DNA of 64,000 bases from Enterobacter asburiae (GTDB lineage Bacteria > Pseudomonadota > Gammaproteobacteria > Enterobacterales > Enterobacteriaceae), in assembly GCF_024599655.1 (NCBI RefSeq), contig NZ_CP102247.1:2418001-2482000 (forward strand), written 5' to 3'. Below, in pieces: positions 1 to 8,051 of the stretch. The translations under genes were made by a program, and so were the position numbers. The notes below the pieces were generated by a model, which saw nothing but the letters and a program-made list of their open reading frames with translations, was not told the DNA's origin and searched no databases. Positions within the stretch are counted from its first letter, which is position 1, and each line of letters starts with the position of its first letter.

Positions 1-362
1 AAGAGTTCTTTGCCCGCTTTCTCGCTCGTCACATAGCCCGCTTTGACCAGCTTTTTAAGGGCGTAGGTCACCACGTGGGTATCTTCCACATTGAGTACGA
101 AACAGATATCGGCCAGCTTTTTCTTGCGGTCGCGGTGGTTCACATGATGCAGCAGCGAGACGTCAAATGCGCCCATATCCGGTTCACCGGCTGCGGCCAT
201 GCAGCGCACCATCCATTTATTGAACGCGTTGCTGGTCATGATCAGCGCGTACTCCAGCTCTGACAGTTCCGCGCAGCGCTCGGATACCAGATGGCGGGAA
301 GAGACGATCCGGCCATCGTTGATATCGTCACGATCGGGTGAAGCACTCTTTTTCGAGGTCAT
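1..362 (-). CDS. MarR-like winged-helix regulator (partial, 3' end outside window)
   Basis: About 120 N-terminal residues are visible; the C-terminus runs off the window. The ATG at 362 opens a basic, charged leader followed by a helical region with FNKWMVRCM. A winged-helix stretch follows (SLLHHVNHRDRKKKLADI, then a putative recognition helix in NVEDTHVVTYALKKL). This resembles the conserved predicted MarR-type regulators of COG5631. It is divergent from the DUF969/DUF979/DUF2891 operon across 199 bases, so it may control that operon (inference). No ligand can be read from the sequence. Family call is fairly sure, function unknown. Confidence 0.7.
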   Translation of the reverse strand, partial: MTSKKSASPDRDDINDGRIVSSRHLVSERCAELSELEYALIMTSNAFNKWMVRCMAAAGEPDMGAFDVSLLHHVNHRDRKKKLADICFVLNVEDTHVVTYALKKLVKAGYVTSEKAGKEL

Positions 363-561
363 AACGTTCCTTAGCCAGAAATGTAAACTCATCGATAAAA
401 TAAGAACATTTTATTGATAATTTGTTTACATGTTTTTGAGGTTCAGATATAGCTTTTTAGCGCAGGTTTTCCGAAACCTGACGAAAAACACAACATCGCT
501 CGCCGCAAATTAAAAAAATAGCCGTCGGCGCGCAACGCTCACTTTGGATAGGGTAAACGTT

Positions 562-1284
562 ATGGACGGTACTACGCTGTTGCCGCTGATCGGGATACCG
601 ATCGTGGTTATTGGTTTTGCACTGCGCTTCAACCCGCTGCTGGTGGTCGTGGTGGCGGGGCTGGCGACGGGTCTGCTGGTCGGGATGGATTTCGGGATGC
701 TGCTGGAGACCTTTGGCGAAAAGTTCGTGAATAGCCGATCGCTGGCGACCTTCATTCTGATCCTGCCCGTGATTGGTCTGCTGGAATATTACGGGCTTAA
801 GGAGCGTGCCCAGGCCTGGGTGGCGAAGATCGCCAGCGCCACCTCGGCGCGTATTCTGATGCTCTACTTTGTCGCCCGTGAAGGCACCGCCGCGCTGGGG
901 CTGATGTCGCTGGGCGGTCATGCCCAGACGGTGCGCCCGCTGCTGGCGCCGATGGCCGAAGGGGCGGCGTTGAACGAATATGGGGAACTGCCGCAGCACA
1001 TCCGCGACAAAATCAAAGCCCATGCCGCCGCGTGCGACAACATCGCGGTCTTCTTTGGGGAAGATATCTTTATTGCCTTTGGCGCGGTGCTGCTGATCGA
1101 TGCGTTCCTGAAGGAGAACGGTATTCCGGGCATTGAACCGCTGCATATCGGCCTGTGGGCTATCCCAACCGCCATTGCGGCATTAGTTATTCATATGACG
1201 CGCCTGCTGCGTCTGGATGCCAGCATCCGTCGCGACGTTATGGCCTGGCGTGCAGAGCAGGGTACGCAGGGGGCCGCGCAATGA
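562..1284 (+). CDS. DUF969 family membrane protein, candidate 5-oxoproline-type transporter subunit
   Basis: 240 residues, highly hydrophobic with several predicted membrane helices (for example TLLPLIGIPIVVIGFALRF and LLVVVVAGLATGLLVGMDFG). It matches the DUF969 family, which travels with DUF979. In other bacteria the pair sits beside pyroglutamyl peptidase and 5-oxoprolinase genes and is named a candidate 5-oxoproline transporter on genomic context. The ATG at 562 is preferred over an upstream in-frame TTG at 544 because a purine-rich AGGG lies at usable spacing before it. The stop overlaps the next start (ATGA), so translation is probably coupled. The substrate is not shown by the sequence. 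Confidence 0.8.
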   Translation: MDGTTLLPLIGIPIVVIGFALRFNPLLVVVVAGLATGLLVGMDFGMLLETFGEKFVNSRSLATFILILPVIGLLEYYGLKERAQAWVAKIASATSARILMLYFVAREGTAALGLMSLGGHAQTVRPLLAPMAEGAALNEYGELPQHIRDKIKAHAAACDNIAVFFGEDIFIAFGAVLLIDAFLKENGIPGIEPLHIGLWAIPTAIAALVIHMTRLLRLDASIRRDVMAWRAEQGTQGAAQ

Positions 1285-2267
1285 TGACGCTTATCACCAT
1301 TAACCGCGTGTATTACCTGATCGGCTTCGTCGTGATGCTGCTGGTTGTGATGACCCTGCGCGATCGCGCCAATCCGAAGCGTTTTACCACGGCGCTGTTC
1401 TGGTTTTTATTCGGTGGGATCTTCCTGTTCGGTGACCTGATGGTGCAGGAGCTGGGTAAATCGCTGGCGTACCGGATAATCGGCGGCGGCGTTATCGCTA
1501 TCGCGCTGCTGGCGGGCTTTGGTCTTGTCGGGAAAGGGCACTATAAAATGTCCACCGAAGACGAACGTCTCGCCTCGTCAAACCGCCTTAAAAACTGGCT
1601 GTTCCTGCCCGCGCTGATGATCCCGGTGGTGACGGTTATCGGCACCCTGTTCCTGAAAGGGGTTTCGGTTGGCGGCGTGTTCCTGCTGGATCAGAAACAG
1701 CTCACCCTCGCGGCGCTGTGCGTGGCCTGCGTCGCGGCGATCCTCACCGGCTGGTGGCTGACCAAGGGCACGCCGCTGCATGCCATTCGTCAGTCTCGTC
1801 GTCTTGTCGATACTATCGGCTGGGCGGTGATCCTGCCGCAGATGCTGGCCATGCTCGGCGGCGTATTCGTGGCGGCCAATACCGGTGATTCGGTGCAGAA
1901 GGTGGTGAGCCTGTTCGTTAACCCGGATAACCGCTTTATGCTGGTGGTGATTTACTGCGTGGGGATGGCGCTGTTTACCATGATCATGGGGAATGCGTTT
2001 GCGGCCTTCCCGGTGCTGAGCGCGGGGATCGCCTTGCCGTTTTTGATCAACGTGCATCACGGCAACCCGGCGCCGCTGCTGGCGATTGGCATGTACGCGG
2101 GCTACTGCGGCACGCTGATGACGCCGATGGCCGCAAACTTCAATATCGTTCCCGCCGCGCTGCTGGAGCTGAAAGATAAGTATCAGGTGATCAAGATCCA
2201 GATCCCAACCGCGTTAACCCTGCTGGTGGTGAACGTGTTCCTCATGTATTTCCTCGTGTTTCGCTAA
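1281..2267 (+). CDS. DUF979 family membrane protein, partner of the DUF969 protein
   Basis: 328 residues from the ATG at 1281 (the adjacent ATG at 1284 is equally possible). It has about ten hydrophobic segments, beginning with YYLIGFVVMLLVVMTL. A long open stretch upstream of 1281 in the same frame lies inside the DUF969 gene and is not used. DUF979 proteins always pair with DUF969; by analogy to other split symporters the two may form one permease (inference). The 4-base overlap with the upstream gene and the RBS-linked next gene indicate a three-gene operon. Confidence 0.8.
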   Translation: MMTLITINRVYYLIGFVVMLLVVMTLRDRANPKRFTTALFWFLFGGIFLFGDLMVQELGKSLAYRIIGGGVIAIALLAGFGLVGKGHYKMSTEDERLASSNRLKNWLFLPALMIPVVTVIGTLFLKGVSVGGVFLLDQKQLTLAALCVACVAAILTGWWLTKGTPLHAIRQSRRLVDTIGWAVILPQMLAMLGGVFVAANTGDSVQKVVSLFVNPDNRFMLVVIYCVGMALFTMIMGNAFAAFPVLSAGIALPFLINVHHGNPAPLLAIGMYAGYCGTLMTPMAANFNIVPAALLELKDKYQVIKIQIPTALTLLVVNVFLMYFLVFR

Positions 2268-2276
2268 GGAGCTGTT

Positions 2277-3272
2277 ATGGAATTAACGCAACATCAGGCT
2301 GACGCGTTTGCCCGCATGCCTTTGACCTATTTGCGCCAGGAATACCCGAACCACATCATGCACCTGCTGAATGATGATGGCGACGTGCTGCCGCCTCGCG
2401 AACTTCACCCGATTTTCTACGGCTGTTTTGACTGGCATTCGGCGGTGCACGGCTACTGGCTGCTGCTGCGCTGCGTGCGACTCTATCCGGAACTGCCGAG
2501 CCGGGACGCGACCGTCGCGCTTGTCGACGAGCACCTGACGGAAGTGAACGTGGCGAAGGAGCTGGCCTATTTCACTGCCCCGTTCCGCGCCTCGTTTGAG
2601 CGCCCGTATGGCTACGGCTGGCTGCTGGCGCTGGCCCAGGAGCTAAAACAGTCGTCGCTGCCGCAGGCCGCAGGCTGGTACCGGACGCTGGAGCCGTTAA
2701 CCCAGGATATTCGTAACCGGCTGGTGGATTATCTCGGCAAGCTCACCTATCCGATCCGCGTCGGGACGCACTACAACACGGCGTTTGCCCTCGCGCTGGG
2801 GCTGGACTACGCCCGCGCCGTAGAAGATAGCGCGCTTGAGCAGGCGATTGTGACGGCGGCGGAGCGGTTTTATCTCGCCGACACGCGCTATCCGGCCCAC
2901 TACGAACCCGGCGGGGATGAGTACATTTCCGGCGCGCTGACGGAAGCGCTGCTGATGAGCAAGGTGTCGGAGGGTTTCCCGGCCTGGTTTGACGCGTTTC
3001 TGCCGGATGTCGGCTCCGTTGCGGCGCTGATGAACCCGGCGGAAGTGAGCGATCGTACCGACCCGAAAATCGCCCATCTCGACGGATTAAACCTCAGCCG
3101 CGCGTGGTGTATGAAGCATATTGCCAAAGCGCTTCCCGCTAACCATCAGGCGCAGCAGCCGCTGCGCGAGGCGGTGGTGAAACACCTGACGGCAAGCGTT
3201 GAGCATGTGGTCGGCAGCCACTACAGCGGCGGGCACTGGCTGGCGAGCTTTGCGCTGCTGGCGCTGGAGTAA
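2277..3272 (+). CDS. DUF2891 family protein
   Basis: 331 residues, soluble, no signal peptide. It carries conserved blocks typical of DUF2891: FYGCFDWHSAVHGYW near residues 42-56, RPYGYGWLLALAQEL near 103-117, GTHYNTAFALALGLDYA near 162-178 and a C-terminal HWLASFALLAL. The alternating helix pattern suggests an alpha/alpha barrel, and the His-rich motifs could hold a metal or active site (inference). The start follows AAGGAG at good spacing, nine bases after the DUF979 stop. Being the third gene of a transporter operon suggests a cytoplasmic enzyme acting on the imported compound. No reaction can be assigned. Confidence 0.8.
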   Translation: MELTQHQADAFARMPLTYLRQEYPNHIMHLLNDDGDVLPPRELHPIFYGCFDWHSAVHGYWLLLRCVRLYPELPSRDATVALVDEHLTEVNVAKELAYFTAPFRASFERPYGYGWLLALAQELKQSSLPQAAGWYRTLEPLTQDIRNRLVDYLGKLTYPIRVGTHYNTAFALALGLDYARAVEDSALEQAIVTAAERFYLADTRYPAHYEPGGDEYISGALTEALLMSKVSEGFPAWFDAFLPDVGSVAALMNPAEVSDRTDPKIAHLDGLNLSRAWCMKHIAKALPANHQAQQPLREAVVKHLTASVEHVVGSHYSGGHWLASFALLALE

Positions 3273-3290
3273 ACAAACGAGTCGTCCTTT

Positions 3291-3360
3291 TGCCGGGTGA
3301 CGCTGCGCTTACCCGGCCTACAAATCCGTAGGCCCGTGCAAGCGAAGCGCCGCCGGGCGC
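3291..3360. repeat. REP/BIME element (two inverted REP units)
   Basis: The first unit begins TGCCGGGTGACGCTGCGC and ends ACCCGGCCTAC. A second, inverted unit follows with GTAGGCCCG and GCCGCCGGGCGC. The layout matches the palindromic REP units of enteric bacteria, seen again at 51113 and 55534. The stop codon of the minus-strand MFS gene lies inside it. Confidence 0.8.
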
Positions 3361-4736
3361 AGCCTGCTCACGCTAAACAATACCGACCCCGTCGAGGCGA
3401 TGACGGCTATCCACAGTGCAACCTGGATGGCATGCTGATGGTCCCATCCCGTCGTCGCGGCCAGCAGCACCCCCACCGCGGCGGCGCCGAGACACTGCCC
3501 AAATGTCCTGACGATAGACAACACCCCGGAGGCATAGCTGGCATATTCACGCGCCACGTTAGAGAGCATTTCCCGGTTATTGGGGCTCTGGAAGCAGCCA
3601 AACCCAATCCCGCACACCAGACTGCGCAGGCAGATATTCCATGCGGAAGGATTGTCCGGCAACGTCGCCAGCAGGACCAGTCCACCAACAAAAATCATCA
3701 GCCCGACTGTAGAGATCAGCGGCGCGGAAATCGTATCTGCCCAGCGTCCCGCATGCGGCGCGATCAGCACGATGCCGATCGGCCACGGGGTGAACAGCAG
3801 CGCGGAGACCACCGGGCTGTAGCCATACACGCTCTGAAACAGGAACGGCAGCGCAACAAAGGTGATGCCCTGGCTGACAAACGAGGCCAGCGAGGTCAGC
3901 GCAGCAAGGGTGAAGCGTCCGTTTTTGAACATGACGGGCGGCAGGATGGGACTTCGCGCACGCCGAATCCGCCAGATAAAGGCGAGGGCGCTGGTCAGCG
4001 TAAGAATCCCCCAGCCGAGGGCCTCCTGGCTAATGTGTTGCTCCACGCGCTGAAGGCTGTCGGCCAGCATAATCGCTGAGCCTAACAGCGCGGCGGAAAG
4101 CACGGCGCCAGGCGCGTCAAAGGATGAGCGGTCAACGGCCGACTCCCGCGGCAAAGCCCGCCACGCCAGCAGCAGGGCGACGCTGCCCGGAATAATGTTA
4201 ATGGCGAACAGCCACTGCCAGCTCAGCGCGTCCAGTATGGTTCCGCCCAGCACGGGGGCAACTGCCGTGCTGGAGGCGATAAGCAGGGCGTGCAGCCCCA
4301 GAATGCGGCCAAGCAGTCGACCCGGAAAAACGGATCGCAGGATCGCCGGGGCGATACTCAGCGTGGCCGCACCGCCGATGCCTTGCAAAATACGCATGCC
4401 GATCAGCATTTCTGGCGTGGTCGCCAGCGCGCAGCCGATCGAGGTGAGCGTAAAGGTGGCAAGCCCGGCAAGAAACACCGGGCGATAGCCCACGCGCGCC
4501 GCCAGCGCCGCGAAGAGGGCTAACGTCATTGCCGCTGCCAGCAGGTAACCGTTGGCGAACCAGACCGCCACGTTCGCGGGGACCTGCATCGCCGTTGCCA
4601 TGGAGGGCAGCGCGATGTTGATCATGGTGCCGTCAAAGACGCCCATCAGCGTGGTGGTCATGACGGCGGCCATCACCCTGGCGCGTTCATGCCCGGGCAA
4701 ACCTTCATCGCCGGGCTGGTTTGAAAATAGCGTCAT
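3318..4736 (-). CDS. MFS multidrug efflux transporter, EmrB/QacA (DHA2) type
   Basis: 472 residues, about 14 membrane segments. The N-terminal helix reads MTTTLMGVFDGTMINIALPS, the D-x-T/x-x-N-x-A-L-P pattern of DHA2 drug exporters. A GxxxGPxxGG-like antiporter motif C equivalent is seen as AVAPVLGGTILD. The ATG at 4736 is chosen over an upstream in-frame ATG at 4781 because GGAG lies eight bases before it. The last dozen codons and the TAG stop fall within a REP element, so the C-terminal tail is REP-derived. It is divergent from a LysR gene, the likely regulator. Drug specificity unknown. Confidence 0.85.
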   Translation of the reverse strand: MTLFSNQPGDEGLPGHERARVMAAVMTTTLMGVFDGTMINIALPSMATAMQVPANVAVWFANGYLLAAAMTLALFAALAARVGYRPVFLAGLATFTLTSIGCALATTPEMLIGMRILQGIGGAATLSIAPAILRSVFPGRLLGRILGLHALLIASSTAVAPVLGGTILDALSWQWLFAINIIPGSVALLLAWRALPRESAVDRSSFDAPGAVLSAALLGSAIMLADSLQRVEQHISQEALGWGILTLTSALAFIWRIRRARSPILPPVMFKNGRFTLAALTSLASFVSQGITFVALPFLFQSVYGYSPVVSALLFTPWPIGIVLIAPHAGRWADTISAPLISTVGLMIFVGGLVLLATLPDNPSAWNICLRSLVCGIGFGCFQSPNNREMLSNVAREYASYASGVLSIVRTFGQCLGAAAVGVLLAATTGWDHQHAIQVALWIAVIASTGSVLFSVSRLRPAALRLHGPTDL

Positions 4737-4853
4737 CGTCGTTACTCCGGATAAGAATAGTGATGACGAAACTATAATCATGCGGTATACAGGGCGGAAG
4801 ACGCATCAGCTGCACTTAATCGTTGCATATAACGCCTTATCTGAGGAGCCATC

Positions 4854-5759
4854 GTGTCCGATCCTGACTTTAACCTTCTGGTTGCACTCGACGTTCTGCT
4901 CGCAGAAGCCAGCGTGGCGGGCGCGGCGCGACGTTTGAACCTCAGCACCTCCGCCATGAGCCGCACCCTGAGCAGGCTGCGGGAGGTGACCGGCGATCCT
5001 ATTCTGGTGAGGGCCGGGCGTCATATGGTGCTGACGCCCTGGGCCGAAGCCACGCGGGACCGAGCCAGAAGCGCCGTGCATGAGGCGAGGGCGGTGCTAC
5101 AGCCCTCCACCGAGGCGCTGAAGGTGGAAAATCTCGAGCGGCTGTTCACCATCAGAGCTAACGACGGTTTTGTGGTGGCGTTTGGGCCGCTGCTTATTGC
5201 GGCGGTGGCGAGCGTTGCGCCCGAGGTGTGCATCCGCTTCTCTCCGAAACCTGAAAAAACGTCGCGCTATTTGCGCGAGGGGCTGGTCGACCTGGAGATC
5301 GGCGTGCAGAGCAATATGGGGCCTGAAATACGGCTGCAAAGGCTCTTTCAGGATCGGTTTGTTGGCGCGGTGCGCAAGGGGCATCCGCTGTCATTACAGC
5401 CTGACGTCAGCCTTACCGATTATGTCGCATGGGGCCACGTGGTGGCCTCACCGGACGGATCGTTACACGGGTTTGTCGATGACGCGCTGGCGGAACGGGG
5501 GATGAAGCGCAAGGTTGCCAGCGTGGTGCCCGGATTTCCGACGGCGTTATCCGTGGCGCTGGCGTCCGATCTGATTGCCATGGTGCCGGCGCTGTACCTG
5601 CTCAATCAGCCGATGAACGAGCGCGTACACGTCTTTGAGCTGCCGTTTAAAACCCGGACCATTACGGTGTCGCAGATGTGGCATCCGCGCATGGAGCGGG
5701 ACCCGGGGCATCGATGGCTCAGGGAAAAGGTACTGGAAGTGTGTCGACCCGTGCGCTGA
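4854..5759 (+). CDS. LysR-family transcriptional regulator
   Basis: 301 residues from a GTG start. The N-terminal HTH includes FNLLVALDVLLAEASVAGAARRLNLSTSAMSRTL, with the typical LysR spacing. The effector domain follows (FTIRANDGFVVAFGPLLIAAV onward) and resembles the NodD/LeuO-like branch. It is transcribed away from the DHA2 efflux gene with 117 bases between starts, the usual geometry for a LysR regulator and its target. It converges on the cusS-like gene with only three bases between the stops. The ligand is not predictable. Confidence 0.85.
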   Translation: MSDPDFNLLVALDVLLAEASVAGAARRLNLSTSAMSRTLSRLREVTGDPILVRAGRHMVLTPWAEATRDRARSAVHEARAVLQPSTEALKVENLERLFTIRANDGFVVAFGPLLIAAVASVAPEVCIRFSPKPEKTSRYLREGLVDLEIGVQSNMGPEIRLQRLFQDRFVGAVRKGHPLSLQPDVSLTDYVAWGHVVASPDGSLHGFVDDALAERGMKRKVASVVPGFPTALSVALASDLIAMVPALYLLNQPMNERVHVFELPFKTRTITVSQMWHPRMERDPGHRWLREKVLEVCRPVR

Positions 5760-5762
5760 CGC

Positions 5763-7217
5763 TCAGGCCGCTTTTCCCGGCACGGAGAGGATGAAGCGCG
5801 TCGATACCGCATCCGATTCCACGCGGACTTTCCCGTGGTGCGCGGTGACGATGGACTTCACGATGGCAAGCCCGATCCCGCTGCCTTCGCCTTTGCGCTG
5901 TCTGGACGGGTCGACGCGATAGAAACGGTCAAACAGCTTTGGCAGATGTTCCTGAGGGATCGGCTTACCGGGGTTTTCTATCATCAGTTCAACATCGTTA
6001 TCCTGATTTCTGATGGAAACCGTCACCGCTTTTCCTGGTGGCGTATAGCGCAGGGCATTGGAGAGCAGATTATTCATTGCTCTTCTGAACATCTGAGGAT
6101 CGCCTTCTATCAGGCAGGGCATCCCGTTAAATTTCAGCGTGATGTTGCGTTCTTCTGCCCAGGCTTCGAAGAATTCGAAGACTTTCATAACCTCCGCACT
6201 TAAATCAAACATCACACGGTCAGGGATCAGCTGGTTATTATCCGCCTGCGCCAGGAAAAGCATGTCGCTGACCATCCGGGTCATCCGGTTGTACTCTTCC
6301 AGACTGGAGTACAGAACATCTTCCAGCTCTTTCTGCGAGCGGTTCTGGCTCAGCGCGATTTCCGTTTGCGTCACCAGGTTGGTGATGGGGGTTCTGATTT
6401 CATGCGCGATATCGGCGGAGAAATTCGCCTGACGGGTAAAGACGTCTTCAATCTTTTCGATCATATGGTTGAAGGAGATGACCAGCTGTTCCAGCTCAAC
6501 GGGCACGCGGGACGGCTCCAGCCGCGCATCCAGGTTTTCTGAGGTGATATTTTTAATGGCGTTGCTGACGTTACGCAGGGGCAAATGTCCCTGACGAACC
6601 GCGATGCGGATGACAAGAATAATCAGCAGGCTGATCGCCGCGGCAATCATCAGGAGATTCTTTTTCAGCGCCTCCAGGTAGTGCAGATGAAAATTAATGG
6701 AGAGCCCGATCAGCATGACGTAGCCCTGCGTTTTGCCCTGCAGCGTTGCCGTGCCTGTAGAGGCGATAATCCGGTACGTTTCCATGTTCATGTCGGACCC
6801 GGCGTGCACAGGCATGGCATGGCCTTCAACCGTCCAGTGAAACACATCCTGTGTGCGGCAGTGTTCGCTAAAGTCCGCCGTATTCATTGCAGGGCGCAGT
6901 GCCGCCCCTTGCGCCGAGCTAAACAGCGTATTTCCCTGCGGATCCAGGAGCAGGACGGCTACGTTGCGGTAGCTGGCGATCGACTCTTTGATCTTGCTGA
7001 TTTTCTTTTGGTCAGGATCGACCGGCGATTGCAGTATGCGGTGCATCGCGGTGCTGATTTGCTGCAGATCGTTGATATCCTGCTCGGCGAAATGCTTTTC
7101 AACGGAATGGAGCATAAACCAGGTAAAGGCGAAAAAGGCCAGTATCGTGGAGAGACTGATAAAAAAGGTCAGCCGCAGGGCAAGCGAAAAAGGGCGCCTG
7201 GGAAGCTTAACGTGCAT
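5763..7217 (-). CDS. cusS: Copper/silver sensor histidine kinase CusS
   Basis: 484 residues. Order: N-terminal membrane helix (about 12-36), periplasmic sensor (about 37-185) containing Met/His clusters such as HAMPVHAGSDMNMETY, second membrane helix (about 187-205), HAMP, then the DHp helix DIAHEIRTPITN with phospho-acceptor His272. The ATPase domain shows the N box (NNLLSNALRYTPPG), G1/F box and GEGSGIGLAIVKSIV. The sequence resembles E. coli CusS throughout. The start overlaps the cusR end by 11 bases, so the two are co-translated. It responds to periplasmic Cu(I)/Ag(I) by phosphorylating CusR (family knowledge). Confidence 0.93.
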   Translation of the reverse strand: MHVKLPRRPFSLALRLTFFISLSTILAFFAFTWFMLHSVEKHFAEQDINDLQQISTAMHRILQSPVDPDQKKISKIKESIASYRNVAVLLLDPQGNTLFSSAQGAALRPAMNTADFSEHCRTQDVFHWTVEGHAMPVHAGSDMNMETYRIIASTGTATLQGKTQGYVMLIGLSINFHLHYLEALKKNLLMIAAAISLLIILVIRIAVRQGHLPLRNVSNAIKNITSENLDARLEPSRVPVELEQLVISFNHMIEKIEDVFTRQANFSADIAHEIRTPITNLVTQTEIALSQNRSQKELEDVLYSSLEEYNRMTRMVSDMLFLAQADNNQLIPDRVMFDLSAEVMKVFEFFEAWAEERNITLKFNGMPCLIEGDPQMFRRAMNNLLSNALRYTPPGKAVTVSIRNQDNDVELMIENPGKPIPQEHLPKLFDRFYRVDPSRQRKGEGSGIGLAIVKSIVTAHHGKVRVESDAVSTRFILSVPGKAA

Positions 7218-7890
7218 CCGGCACCTCCAGCATATAGCCCACGCCGCGCACCGTCTGGATCAGCTTCGGTTCATAATCGTTATCGATTTTCGCGCGAAGC
7301 CGCTTTACCGCCACATCTATTGCGTTTGTGTCGCTGTCAAAATTCATGTCCCACACCTGGGAGGCAATCAGGGAGCGGGGAAGCACCTCTCCCTGATGAC
7401 GCATGAAAAACTCCAGCAGGCTGAACTCTTTGCTGGTTAACAGGATGCGACTTCCGGCCCGGCTTACCTTTCTCGACACGAGGTCAACCGTCAGGTCTGC
7501 CACCTGAAGCTGGCTTTCCGCGATCACCGTATTTCCGCGTCTTAACAGCGTCCTTACCCGGGCGAGCAACTCTGCAAAGGCGAAAGGCTTAATCAGATAA
7601 TCATCCGCGCCAAGCTCAAGCCCTTTAACCCGGTGTTCAATCGTGCCGAGAGCCGTGAGTAACAGGATGGGCATCCCTTTGCCTCCAGAGCGGAGCATGC
7701 GGACAATGTCCCAGCCGTTCACATCGGGCAGCATGATATCCAGAATCAGCAGATCGTATTCAGCGGTCATGGCGAGATGGTAGCCGTTCAGGCCGTTATC
7801 CGCGTGGTCCACAACAAACCCCGCTTCAGTCAGCCCCTTACTCAGGTACTCACCGGTTTTAATTTCGTCTTCGACGATCAGTATTTTCAT
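7207..7890 (-). CDS. cusR: Copper-responsive response regulator CusR
   Basis: 227 residues, the same length as E. coli CusR. The receiver domain has acidic residues in LIVEDE, phospho-acceptor Asp51 in LILDIMLPD and Lys in YLIKPFAFAELLARV. A C-terminal OmpR-type winged helix (EFSLLEFFMRHQGEVLPRSL, then AIDVAVKRLRAKID) follows. Start ATG 7890 is preferred over 7893 and an upstream ATG because AGGGGAGC is then well spaced and the product starts MKILIVEDE like its homologue. It is divergent from cusC, with a perfect CusR palindrome in between. Confidence 0.95.
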   Translation of the reverse strand: MKILIVEDEIKTGEYLSKGLTEAGFVVDHADNGLNGYHLAMTAEYDLLILDIMLPDVNGWDIVRMLRSGGKGMPILLLTALGTIEHRVKGLELGADDYLIKPFAFAELLARVRTLLRRGNTVIAESQLQVADLTVDLVSRKVSRAGSRILLTSKEFSLLEFFMRHQGEVLPRSLIASQVWDMNFDSDTNAIDVAVKRLRAKIDNDYEPKLIQTVRGVGYMLEVPDAR

Positions 7891-7960
7891 CATGCTCCCC
7901 TGACTGGCTGCTGATGACATTCTAGTGAGCCTGCGACCGTTAACAATGACTTACGCTAAA

Positions 7961-7978
7961 AATGACAACATTGTCATT
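7961..7978. promoter_or_regulatory. CusR operator (cus box)
   Basis: Perfect palindrome AATGACAACATTGTCATT between divergent cusR and cusC, flanked by A/T on both sides. It matches the known CusR box (AAAATGACAANNTTGTCATTTT). It lies about 70 bases upstream of cusR and 73 bases upstream of cusC, placed to activate both directions. Confidence 0.92.
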
Positions 7979-8051
7979 ATCCTGTCACCCGTCAAACAGG
8001 ATGCGTTTCGTAGAGTAGCCCTAAATTACTCTGGACTTCATTTGAACCGTT

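Noticed and set aside
3297..4079. 260-codon open frame on the plus strand over the REP and MFS gene
   Set aside because: Antisense to the DHA2 transporter; no recognisable domain and starts inside a REP element.
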